A stretch of DNA of 64,000 nt from Dermatemys mawii (Eukaryota > Chordata > Testudines > Dermatemydidae): positions 3,435,235-3,499,234 of the forward strand of contig ML677385.1 of NCBI GenBank assembly GCA_007922305.1, read 5' to 3'. Within the stretch, counting starts at the first letter, position 1, and every line of letters starts with the position of its first letter. Made by a program: the position numbers and the translations under genes. Positions 46,601-57,675 of the stretch are shown piece by piece. The notes under the pieces are model-generated. The model searched no databases and was not told where the DNA came from. It saw nothing but the letters and a program-made list of their open reading frames with translations.

Positions 46601-48409
46601 TTTCCAGAATTGCCATTGATTTTGTGATATTGTGTGTGTGTTTAATATTGTGTGTCCTGCCTGGACAATGAAAGCCTGATTTGCTGACCTGCTCTGCACT
46701 CACATCTCCAGCTGAAGATTAGGTCCTGTGTTAGGCACACAACATCAGTGGTCATTTCTGAAATGGTGGCTGTAAATGACGCCCTGTCTCTCACAAGAAG
46801 TTTGTGGCAAAGCCAGAAATATAATTCATGTCTCATGACTCCTAGCCCTGCACTTCAGCTTGAGACCATCTGCCACTTAGTCCACTGAGACCATCTGCCA
46901 CTTCCTGCTTTGAATGAGATAATATATTTGAATAGTTTTCATTTTCAAGAATTCATTCATTTCCCTTTTCCTCTTTTTGGATTTGCCTGCATTCATACAC
47001 CCTGAATTTGTTGAGGTTCGGATTTGAGTAGACCCTCAAAATCAATAGCACAATTCAGCTCATTGCCAAAAGTTATCAGTGTAAAGTCACAGACCCCTTT
47101 AGATTATGTTAAAGGGCTTGAAAGCGGTCTTGGCTTCAGCTTCAGGTTTGTGATGAAGCCTGGAAATGGGTAAGTTTCCTGTGGTTCAGGTTTCACACTG
47201 AAGGTTTTGCATTGTTCTAAATATTAAGCCCTGTATATGGGGTGGCGGGGGAAGTTTTATCAACAGGTAGTACTATGTTTTCCTGGACTGTGCCTACATT
47301 TAAATTACATCTGTATACAACATCAATTCTGCTCTAATCCATTAGGTCAGATACTCTGTCTCCCAACTCTACTCTCTCAAATCTTCTAGGCCAAATACTC
47401 TGCGCCCCCCGACCCAGTCCATTTAAATTCTTTATGAATTATCTATTAACACAAACAGTGGGTGTCTCCTTGGACGAACTTTTCCATCATTGTTTCACGA
47501 GGGGAGAAGAATATGCTGTACAATAGACAGTGTGCATTACCTATTGACATATGTGGTGTTTTAGGGTAAACTACTAATAAAATGCACCAAGTTCTATCAC
47601 CAGCATGACTTTAATTTTCAAGACTCCATTTACGGAAAATCTGGTGCAGCTCCCTTTCCCCAGGAAAAAAAAAATCCCACCCATTAACGCCATCTCTAAA
47701 GACAACTAATTCTAAGCTTCAACAACACAGTACTGGGCATGCCACCACTCCACAAATGCTATATTTTAATGAGGTTTTTCGGATTAGTAACCAGTTGGGA
47801 GTAGTTCAGCTTATTGTTTATTTTATCTGCATCAGTTCTTCCATCCCTATTTTTGCAATTAATAACATTAAAAGTGCTGAAGAACTGAAATCTGTCTCTA
47901 GGATACCATCTGCAGCACTTCCTCTTCTTGATTCACTATAACATCCATCTTTTAACTCTGTCATTTCTCTTCTGTGCATCAGTTGTGAAGAATGCATTTC
48001 ATGACTCTCATCACCAAAGAGTTACTGAGTAGCAGAAAAGCACAAGGCCCTGGAGATTTGTGTGTGGCTTTATCTTCATTGCCAAAAAAAGTGTATTTTA
48101 AAGTGGGATAACTAACATGTGTTAGCCATCCTGCTGTTAAATCCTAGTGGAGATTAAGCACCATAGTTTTTATTGCAGGGTAGTTAGACAAAGTTAACAC
48201 AACACCTCTGGCCATGTTTGACTTCACCTAGCTACCTCCTGGTAAAACTACAAGTTCCTTTTCTTCATTAGGATTTTACAGGGAGGTAATTAATGTGTGT
48301 TTTCTCATAACAAAGAATGACTTCTCCACAGTGGCATTTGAGCCTGCAGTTCCTGGAAAGCAAACTTGATGTGCTTGTAGTCATGTGACTCTGTGAAAGC
48401 TTCTTCAGA
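46601..48409. other. Unassigned DNA with a small tandem duplication
   Basis: tgagaccatctgccactt is repeated at a 25-bp spacing (46861-46878 and 46886-46903). No gene or other repeat recognised. Confidence 0.4.
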
Positions 48410-48567
48410 AAGGAACGAGGAGTACTTGTGGCACCTTAGAGACTAAGAAATTTCGGTTCTAGCCCATGAAAGCTTATGCCCAAATAAATTTGTTCGTCTC
48501 TAAGGTGCCGCAAGTACTCCTTGTTCTTTTTGTGGATACAGAAGAACACAGCTACTACTCTGAAACC
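48410..48567 (+). mobile_element. Second fold-back copy of the short retroposed repeat
   Basis: A forward arm (48410-48452, agtacttgtggcaccttaga inside) is followed by its complement (48486-48529, tctctaaggtgccgcaagta inside), then the family's head in reverse (agctactactctgaaacc). The flanks cttcagaaagg (48403-48413) and cttcaaaaagg (48571-48581) match at 10 of 11 bases and may be the target duplication. Same hairpin design as 28241-28360. Confidence 0.75.
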
Positions 48568-49739
48568 TGTCTTCAAAAAGGATTTCACAAATGACATGAC
48601 CTCTCCTTTGTCCCTCATACTTTTTCTGACTACTGTACTGTCCTCGTTTTCCAGCATATGTAAAGGGAGAGAATGAGATAGAGACTGTTGCTATTGCTGA
48701 GTTTTTATTTGAGGAGACTGAATTAGTTTGATGTCCTGTAGGGATTTTTTGGGGTAACTCAGTTGTAAAACATCTTTAAATTCTGTTGTCATATGTTGCT
48801 GCAGAAAGAAAGAAATGTTTGTAGTACCTTGATCCATTGTAAGTTCTTGGAACAAGAATAGGATGATCACATGACAGACAATTAACACAAAATTATTGCC
48901 ACTACATGAACAGTCCATTTACAGCTTTCTGGAATCCCAGCTATAGGAATTGGCTTCATGTTGTTGGCAAACCTCCATTCTATATGTCAAGATCTCACAT
49001 CATGACCTGAAACTGTGATGTCTGAGTGTACAGGTCAGTGAGAAATAGGATTTCTGGGGAAAACTGGGTAAAATATTTCCAAAAGCATATCAAACCTGTA
49101 GCTCGAAAAACAATATGCAACAGAAGGAACTGTTGTCTAGGAGTCAAACCCCTTGATGGCATTTTGCACTTAGATTACATGATCATTTTGAGATTTAAAA
49201 TATATATATATGTAATCCCTATGGGCAATTTACTGAATGAAATCCTCCTGCTCTTGCTGCCTTTTATTAATTATTTGTTCTTAGTTGTGGGTTTGGCATC
49301 TAAATTTTCTCAACTGGAATGACACTTACTTATATCAAATTTCTTGGAGGAGTGCATTTGCTTTGCTAGGTTCAGAGGTTTGTGAACTCTCCTATCTCTT
49401 TTCTATGCATATAAATCTCTGTATAAGTGATAGGAAATAGAGCTGCAAATCTAACTGGTGTGTTTAGCCATATTGTATTGTGAATACTTAGCACATGCAC
49501 TGAAAACTTTGGGCAGATCATTATATGTGGATAATGAAGGGGAGGTTTTTCTCAGCTAATTCAGGCAAGGCAGGTACTCACATTCAACATAGGTTCATGT
49601 TTGGGACAGTGACATAAAATAGTTCCCATAGTTATTCTTAGAAGTTAATTAGCTGTGACAGTGGGAAAGTGACAACCTCATGATTCTTGGATATTTATAA
49701 CCAGGCTGTCACTTGCAAGGTTAGTCAGGTCACATAGGA
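48568..49739. other. Unassigned DNA
   Basis: Nothing recognised. A 98-codon frame at 49026-49322 and antisense frames near 48436-48918 have no domain. Confidence 0.35.
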
Positions 49740-49870
49740 CAAGGGTTCTCAACGTTTTTCTTCCTGAGCTCTCCTCCCCAATATGCTATAAAAACTCCAT
49801 TGCCCATGTGTGTCACAACAACTGTTTTTCTGCATATCCAGTGGTTTAAAAGCCATATTAAATGGATAGT
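49740..49870 (+). mobile_element. hAT-like left end, truncated
   Basis: The start caagggttctcaacgttttt is of the hAT CAGNGGTTCTCAA type and is followed by ctgagctctcctccccaata, tgctataaaaactcc, a body I recognise from repeats of this kind. No right end found. An (AC)n tract follows at 49881-49912. Confidence 0.5.
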
Positions 49871-52370
49871 TATACAGTTAAACACACACACATGCATGCA
49901 CACACACACATAATGTAAAAAGGAAAGGATACTATAGGTACAACAATAAAAAGCTATTATGTACAAATATTAATATGTTCAAGAAATTAATATGCTGAAA
50001 CCAAAGCCTGAGTCCCTCCACATAGGGCCCTGGGATATAGCCTGGCTTGCTACCTCCCAGCACTGACCCTGCTGAAGTTAATAGGTTTCAACATATCATG
50101 CTGGAAAATTAACTCATGCTCTGGTTGGAAAAAAAAAGTGGGGGCGGGAGAAAAGCAATGTGTCCAAGTAGCATGAGATGAAATGGCTTTTATTTTTTGT
50201 ATGTTCTCTGTTTATTTTGGCAGACCCCTTGAAACTGCAGACCCGCAGACATAGGAGACAAGCGTGTGAGGTCAGGTTTCTGGCAGAACTTAAATCTGAA
50301 ACTCTGCGTCATTGTGCTTCGTTGTAACCCCCTGAACAGTAGGACAGAGTAGCATGGTATAGTGATTGTAATGATACACCAACATGTAATCCACATCTGT
50401 GGGCAAACGCGGATGGAGCATGTTACAGAACTGAGGAGGCACATGCACATTTTGTCCATCATACTCCCTTGCAGCCTGACCTTTTGGTGTTGACTTCAGT
50501 GAGAGCAGGGTCAGGCTTTTAGTCAGTCACACCTCAGCTTTAGGAAGTTGGGAAGAGAGAAGGAATCCTGCTCTGGACCACTATGTAGCCAGGTCTGCAA
50601 CATCTTAAGACACTGCTGTGCCTCCTTTCAATGGATAGCGGGTAGCTTATAGTTCTGTATATTTGGAGTTCACCACCACCCTGCACCTAACATTCCTTTT
50701 GCACTGGGTACCAATAGTCCAAAAGAGCTATTCTGACTGGTATGTAAGTGGCACAGGCTGCTTGTAGGGGACTCCTGATTCTGCAGTGTTCCAGGGCTTC
50801 TGTATCTACAGGGTTGGGGAAACGAGTCATAGAAGAAGAAATAAGATCTTACTTGACTTCTTTTTATTTTTACTGCCTAATAGAAAACTAATGGGCTTAG
50901 CTTGTTCATTGTGTATTAGTAGCAGGTCTGAAGACCATTTCTCTTTTGACTCCTAGGACAGCTGTTCAGGTCAAGAATGGCCAGCAGTGGCATTCCAGAG
51001 CGCTCCGTGTGTTAGGCATTGGAGGGGTTTCTAGCTGAACCACCCACCGAGATCTTAAGAACTGTGAAAATAAGACTGATTTTTCTGTGCAAACTACAGA
51101 AGTTTGATCTCCAGGGTTAGACTAATTTGGAATAGAATATGATTCTCATTTTCTAAAAACCTGGCATTCAGTGTACCTTATACTACCATTGTTACTATGC
51201 AGGATAAGATTCTTACTGGGACAAACAGGCTTATGATTTGTATGATGTAGACAGATCTGCTGAAGTTGGTACATACACCCACTTTCTGCTTCACTCTAGA
51301 GCTCCCCTCCACCTGCAAATTCCCATCTGCTTGCTGCCTGGTTCTTGCTCCAGATTTATCATCACAGCGCCCTTTAGAGTACCATATTATTTATTAATCA
51401 CATGTCCAAATACCTTTCAGGGAGAAAACAGACTGTCCTTCTTGTTCTTAAAAAATAATAATAATAATAAAGTTGAATCCAACTCTCCAGAGCTGGTTAA
51501 AAACCTGCATAAATGACTAACAAAAAACTAAAATGATGTTTTTGTAAAAGAGAAATAAAAGGAAAGCTTTGAGATAATCAAACTACTTTTGATATCTAAT
51601 CTCCAGTCAATCACTAAGCTTTAAAGCAAAGGTTCCCTATTCACATGTCATTATACCTGATTTTTAAATATATGCTTATGTTGTAAAAAAAAAAAAAAGA
51701 AAAAAGAAAAAAGGAAAAAAAGGGTGAATGGATGGTAGATTCCACACACTACATTACCAGAAAGATGAGTCAGTTGCAGGACCAGGATTGCTCTGTTTGG
51801 CCTATGAGGCTTTGTGGCATAATTGGATAAGGTCAATAATGAGGCCTTTAGGGGATCTTCTCCCTTTGTGGGAGACAAAAGGCAACATACAGATGTATTT
51901 TGTTTCATACTATGGTGTCCCATTCAGGTGAGTTAAGAAGAACATGGTATGTCAGGTGCCAAGATTGAAATTGTGTGATAATATAGTTAGTGGTGTTCAT
52001 AAAGTGCATAAAGCCTGATTCAGTGACTACTGAAATCAGTGGGAATCCCATAGTCTGAGAAGCATATCACAATTTGATTACACAGGATAAATAGTATTAT
52101 TTTAAAAAAAGAACAAACAAACAATTAGGTGTCTCACGAAGGATGGGGTTGTTTCCTCCTTTGTTTCATCAGTTCCTTACTACCACCAAAGGACTCAAAT
52201 AAGGAATACAGACCATGTTATACCTGAGTCTTTGCACCAGGATTGGGACCTCCTAAATGAATGGCAAGGCTCAAAGTGTAATTTTCTCCCATTATTTCTT
52301 AATAATTTATTTGATATAATTGAAGGAGTGACAGCCCATTTATTTATTTTTGAGAACACAGTGCTAAAAT
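49871..52370. other. Unassigned DNA with simple repeats
   Basis: Contains (AC)n at 49881-49912, a dispersed-repeat piece near 50475-50517, (AAT)n at 51452-51470 and poly-A at 51686-51722. No gene recognised. Confidence 0.35.
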
Positions 52371-52374
52371 ATAG

Positions 52375-53039
52375 TGTGACAAAGCTCCAAGTTTGTACTT
52401 GTGGGTCCTGCGCTTCCTGGCAGATTGAGGGGCCTCAGAAACTCATCTAGGCCCCAGAGTGACCTCCCTTTCTCAGTATAATTGGCAAGAGTCACCGCCT
52501 AGTGAGTTACCTTTATCACAGGCCAGTATGGAAGATGGAAAAGGGCGGAGGGGAGCCTGGGCCTGCCCTCTACTCCAGACTCCAGCCCAGGGACCCTAAT
52601 AGTATCAGCTAAGATGGCTGACCTTTTAGGCACAAAACACAATACAATTCCCTGGGCTACTTCCCCACAGCAGTCCCCGCTTCTTCAAACCCCACTTCAC
52701 CCTTACTTCAGGGCCTCCTTCCTTCTGTATGATATGTTGTCCACCATTCAGTCTCACCAACAGCACAACTTCCTCTCACAGCTCCTGACACCCACAGCCC
52801 ACCTGATTAACTGGGAGGTTTTTATCTAGTTTCAGCCAGTCCCTGATTGGCTTCAGGTGTCCCAATCAGGCTAGCTGTTTCTACTCCTTTCTAGAAGGTT
52901 CTTAATTGGCCCCAGGTGTCTTGATTGGCCTGGAGTAGCCTTTGTTTGGCTATCCAGGGAACAAGGACCTGCACATCCTGAGGCTGATATACCTGCCTTC
53001 CAGCACTCTCCTATACCCTTCTGGTCTAACTCCGTCACA
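52375..53039 (-). mobile_element. Solo LTR with 4-bp target duplication, copy A
   Basis: Ends tgtgacaaagc and ccgtcaca (TG...CA, perfect TGTGAC/GTCACA-like inverted tips). Direct repeat atag lies at 52371-52374 and 53040-53043. The TATA-like agataaaaacc on the minus strand sets the orientation, tentatively. No internal retroviral sequence is attached. The same family occurs at 61394-62052, and a similar 71-codon frame in both copies (52614 and 61631) comes from the shared LTR sequence, not a gene. Confidence 0.8.
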
Positions 53040-53079
53040 ATAGTTAATAAGATAAATCAAGATTAACAACAAAATTTAG

Positions 53080-53260
53080 CATCTGTAGATCTCAGAATGC
53101 TTTTTAAACATGGCTGAGCGTTGTTATCCCCAGTTTACAATAGAAATAAAAACATATTTGATTGATAAAAACCAAGGCTCATAGAGGGAGAGGCCAGATT
53201 GTCAGAGGACCAAGGGATGATGTCACCTGAGAGCACAGTCAGAGTCTAACAGTGACACAT
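53080..53260 (-). repeat. MIR/CORE-type SINE, diverged
   Basis: Reverse orientation: catctgtagatctcagaatg, gttgttatccccagtttaca and ggctcatagagggagaggcc match the 3' part and core of the SINE family. Confidence 0.55.
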
Positions 53261-55789
53261 TTATTCTTTTCTGGTCTTAAAGGGTTCCTCCTTGAGTCTT
53301 TGTTTTCATACCTTGGAAAATGAAACAGAGTCAAACATAATGGTGCCTTCTTGTTTATTGTCTCTCTGTCTGTTTAGCCATAATCCTGTATCCCACACTC
53401 TGCAGTATCACATCTTAAAGTTTGGGGAGTCTGATTTAGTTTAATGTTTGACTACAGTGAATTTAGCTGGTGTCATTAAGTGTGTGGGCCCGTTAGTTGA
53501 TCCTTGTACATTTTAAACCCCCTAGGAGATGGCATATCTCTATTACATTTTACAATCTTAAAATATTATCAGGTCTACCAAGTGAATCTGGGAATGTCTC
53601 TAAGGGAGGCTGGCAATGAAGCTGAAGGCTTAGTTGAATTGAATCTCCACAGCAGATTTAAGCTGAGTGTTATGGTTGGGTTGGGTGGGAACCTGTCTGT
53701 CATGGTCTCTGGGAGATGTAGTTTTTCCAATACAACCTCATTTTTCCTGTTATTCCATATCTTCAAAATCCTACCTTTGCATGCAAATAGAACAAATATG
53801 ATCCTTCCATTAAATGATTATTTGAGACAGGAGCTAAGGAAGAGTTCTAGGGGCTATCAAATGTCTCCTAGTTAAGGCATATATAAAATATGCGAATGCA
53901 CTAATAAATAACCAGTCACCTCTTCACTTTTTTTGAAAATAACGAGTGGGGGTTTCTTTAGCTGACACGAAAGTGTTACTCTTTCACCCTTAGTTTGCTC
54001 TGAGCACTGTGGGAAAATCATATTAGTACTGTTTAGTTTAAGGGAGGTGGTCATGCAAAACCTGTGGTGCATTTGTGGAGGGAAGCTGGAGGGTTTGAAG
54101 AAATAATGAAAGGCGTGAATTATCAAAATTCCTCTTTTGTATAATTAAAAGATTTTCTTATCTCTCACAGTAGTATAAAGCCTCCAATCACTGTACTTTT
54201 TATACATTGTGTAATAACATCTGCATTAAATCATTGAAAAATGATCAGATTATCAGCAAGCTTTACCTTTGATATCAGTGTTTCCAAATCATCTTCTTTC
54301 AGGGTTTTTACTGTTTAGTTTATTTTTAGGAGAGATGTAAGCCAATTAGTTCATTTTTCCTCTTAATAGTCTCTTTCTGGCATGCTTAGAGAATACTTGA
54401 GCTCTCATTGTTCACTTTTAATGGTGCCCCTTGGAAATCCTGAATTTAAAGATATCTTGATCAGGGAATGGTTTCCAGTTTGTAAAAATAATTTGTTTTA
54501 GAAAAGTATGCCCAGATCCTGTTCTCACTAAAATGACAAAACTCCCATTGACTTTAAAGGGAGCAGGAGTACTGATTTTTTAAAAAAAATATAAGACATT
54601 TAAAGACAAAATAAAGGCTACAGGTTAACGATATATCTCCCTATTTCTCAAATAGCCCTCAGATGCTTCAATTTCAAACACATAAATGTCCTCAATGTTT
54701 CCAGTATTTGGATTTGTCCTGTGTGGATATTAAAGCTCTTGTGATCCTTTTTGTAAGGCAGGAGGTTCTCTCCATAGTCCTTAGCCAAGATTTCCCTTCT
54801 GTATTGTTGTGCAGAATGTTCTGGACTGATACTTACTCCATAGCTGGCTGCATTTCAGTGGTGATGTATGTACAGTGTCACTCCTACTTGTGGAAATTCC
54901 AGCCAATAGTTCTATCAGGATTAAAGGGGATGGAATGGGATTTGTGTCCCCACTCAATGATGCTACACTACTGAACCTGTCTAGTGTCTTAGGATGATTG
55001 GTATAAATGAATCCTCATGAGAGCTTTGCCTTTAGCCAGTGCTGTGCACAATACAAACACTAAAAGCCAGGCTGTGAAGTGGCTTCTAACACTGGGCAGT
55101 GGTTTCTCTGACCTGAACTCAGTGGAACTTCTGTGAGTCAGTGCCTACCAAAGTGAGTAAGATGCATTTATTTTTAAAAAGCCCCCCAACCTCCTCTGTT
55201 CAAGGAAATGTTCAAGACAATTTCAAGAAAACTCCATGTTCCTTAGAAAGAAACCAGATGCCTCTATTTTTGTTTCTTTATCAGCATGCATCTTCACGCT
55301 GCGGCATCTTTTTTTTTACCATTTTTTACATGCTGAAGGTCAACACTTTTCCACTAGGAGGAAAAAAAAAGTGTATGAGGTTTTGCAAATTCATTTCTAA
55401 GGGCTTCCAGCCCTTCCATTTCTATCATCTTTCCAGCAAAGATATGTCTTTTATTTCTACAAGACTCAAAACACCGTAGAATGTCAAGAGGGTGAAGACC
55501 TCGGTGAGATTCAGGCTTCCAGAATCATCTGATCAACAAAGGAATAGAATAATGTAAACAGTTGAGATTGAAAGCATAAGAACCTAGCTATGATGGAATG
55601 ACTCTCGCAACTGTAATGTTATTTATCCTCCACACGAGCCTATAAATAAAAATTGGATTGTGTTTGCTACAATGGAGATTGAAAACTAATCTACAGGTGC
55701 AATTCTTTTACCATCCACAAATAAAGGTATCTGTGGGTTTGCCAACGGTATGAAATTATATCACAATTATTCTATTTGATTTTTTCGGA
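53261..55789. other. Unassigned DNA
   Basis: A dispersed-repeat copy lies at 54510-54570 (cccagatcctgttctcac ... cccattgactttaaaggga). No gene recognised. The 123- and 112-codon frames at 53504-53875 and 55141-55479 have no domain and no flanking signals. Confidence 0.35.
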
Positions 55790-56480
55790 AGCGATTTTAT
55801 ACATTCGGTCTTGTGTGTCCCCACTAAGCGTGTAAATTCGGCATAGTACTTCCACATTACCGACGCTAGCATTGACTCTTGGAGCAGTGCACTGTGGGTA
55901 GCTATCCCACAGTTCCCGCAGTCTCCACTACTCATTGGACTTTGGATTAAGAATTCCAGTTTTTTGAACGGCATTTTGTTTTTTTTAATAGAGTTCTGCC
56001 TGCTCAGATTCTTCTACCCATACTGCGATCAGATCCAATACCTCCTGTTTGGTCTATGCTGGAGCTCTTTTGAGATTCTGGGACTGCATAGTCACCTATG
56101 CTGATGAGCTCTGCATGGTCTCCTGTGCTGATGAGCTCACCACTCTGGCCAAATAGAAAATGAAATTCAAAAGTTCCCATGGCTTTTCCTGACTACCTGG
56201 CTAGTGCATCTGAGTTGAAAGTGCTGTCAAGAGTAGTCACAATGGCGTATTCTGGGATAGCCCCAGAGGCCAATAACGTCAAATTGCATCCACAGTACCT
56301 CAAATCTGGAACACCGATGCTGAATTTAGCGCTACTCCCCTTGCCAAAGTGGAGTACAGAAACCGGATTTAAGAGCCATTAATTTCGACATAACAGGGTT
56401 GGTTGAGTGGATAGATTTAGTTTTAATTTGGTATAATGCGGCTAATTCCAATATAGTCACATACTATAGACCAAGCCTAT
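55790..56480 (+). mobile_element. MITE-like repeat, left-truncated or rearranged
   Basis: Contains gcagtgcactgtgggtagct, atcccacagttcccgcagtc and, at the right end, ctatagaccaagcct, the typical tail of the large MITEs with GGCTTGGTCTACACT ends in these genomes. The left end (from about 55790, tgtgtgtccccactaagcg) is not a clean inverted partner. No coding content. Confidence 0.55.
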
Positions 56481-56741
56481 GGGTATGTCTATGCTGCAGT
56501 TTGACAGACTTGGGCCAGCGGGCCTGACACTAGCACTCTGAAAATAGATGTATAGCCTGCTTTTGAAATTGTGGCTTGGGCTGGAGCTCAGGCTCTGAAG
56601 CCTAGGGAGGGCTTCAGAGACCCAGCCCCAACCTGAGTCACAACTTCAAAGCACTGTCTACACAACTATTTCCCCTCTAGCCCAATTCTGCTGAGCCTAA
56701 CTGGGAAGCTTGGTGCTGCCGTGGGCTGTGTAAACATATCC
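56481..56741 (+). mobile_element. MITE with GGGTATGTCTATGCTG ends
   Basis: Ends gggtatgtctatgctgcag and gggctgtgtaaacatatcc are inverted. The interior includes ggctctgaagcctagggagg. It abuts the end of the previous element directly. A 261-bp non-coding element. Confidence 0.75.
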
Positions 56742-56869
56742 TAAAATGTCTAAAACTAAGAAGCTGGGACAAGCTTCTGACATCAGGGCTAAGGTAGAGG
56801 AAATACACATGAAAATAGAAAAAAATTGTCAAAATGTTAGGATCAGTTTTTGCTACTCTTATTCATGTT

Positions 56870-57660
56870 GTTATTCAGGCCGTGCATATGGGATGGGGGA
56901 CTCCATCCTGTGAAGCAGCGACTCTGAAAGAGACTTGGGGGTCATGCTGGAAAATCAGCTCAACATGAGCTCCCAACGCAAAGCTGTGGCCAAAAGAGCT
57001 CATGTGATCCTTGGACAGAGCCATTCCTAAGGGGGGTGGAGCCTGGGATAGAGGTGCCAAGTTTCTAATTGGCTGGGGGATGCTCCCCTCGGCTCTGCCT
57101 AGACCCTGCCCTCATTCCACTCCTTCCCCCAAGGACATGCCCTGCTTCTTCCCACCCCCGCTCCATCCCCACTCTACCTCTTCCAGAACCTACCCCCGCT
57201 CCACCTCTTCCACACCCAATTCGGCCCCCTCCCCTGAGTGTGCAGCATCCTCGCGCCCCGCCCCTCCCCGCCAGCACCTCCTAATACCGCAAAACATCTG
57301 ATCTGCTGCAAGCAGAAGGCGCTGAGACTGATGTGACCGCAGCTGGACTACTGTGTCCAGTTCTGATAGCCGCAATTCAAAAAAGATGTTGTGAAAGGAT
57401 GATTTGATCACAGTCTGTAAGTACCTATATGGGGAACAAAAATCAGATAATGGGATCTTCATTATAGCTACAAAAGTATAACAATATCCAATGGTGAGGG
57501 TAATTAACCATTGGAACAACTTATCAGGGGTTGTGGTGGATTCTCCATCCCTAGAAATTCTTAAATCAAGATTGGATGTTTTTCTAAAAGATGCTTTAGT
57601 TCAAAGGCCTGTGTCATACAGGTGGTCGAATAGATGATCATAGTGGTCCCATCTGGCCTT
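56870..57660 (+). mobile_element. CR1 LINE 3' part, split by a GC-rich insertion
   Basis: 56905-57020 encodes the CR1 phrases SDSERDLGVMLENQLNMSS and VAKRAHVILG. The reading resumes after 57300 with dYCVQF-like sequence and the end of the ORF (ttgaagtac/aattaaccattggaaca region). It ends near 57660 with tcccatctggccttaatcta. The intervening 57023-57300 is a separate GC-rich repeat. Truncated and broken. Confidence 0.8.
57023..57300 (-). mobile_element. GC-rich insertion inside CR1
   Basis: A C-rich block with imperfect repeats of cccgctccacctcttcc-type units interrupts the CR1 coding sequence. It starts near attcctaaggggggtggag and includes tctaattggctgggggatgc. It resembles the GC-rich bodies of hAT-derived repeats at 32504 and 57000-type copies, but its ends are not clear. 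Frames through it on both strands are composition effects. Confidence 0.5.
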
Positions 57661-57675
57661 AATCTATGTTGAGTA

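Noticed and set aside
50957..51043. Segment after a good acceptor (tctcttttgactcctag) with 25-30 open codons in two frames
   Set aside because: No donor site at a suitable place, no matching partner exon, and two frames equally open. Not enough to call an exon.
52614..52829. 71-codon frame that recurs at 61631-61870 with high similarity
   Set aside because: Conservation is explained by both lying in copies of the same LTR. The frame has no start context, domain or position typical of a gene.
53504..53875. 123-codon plus-strand frame
   Set aside because: No domain, and an antisense frame overlaps it. Nothing before or after it suggests an exon.
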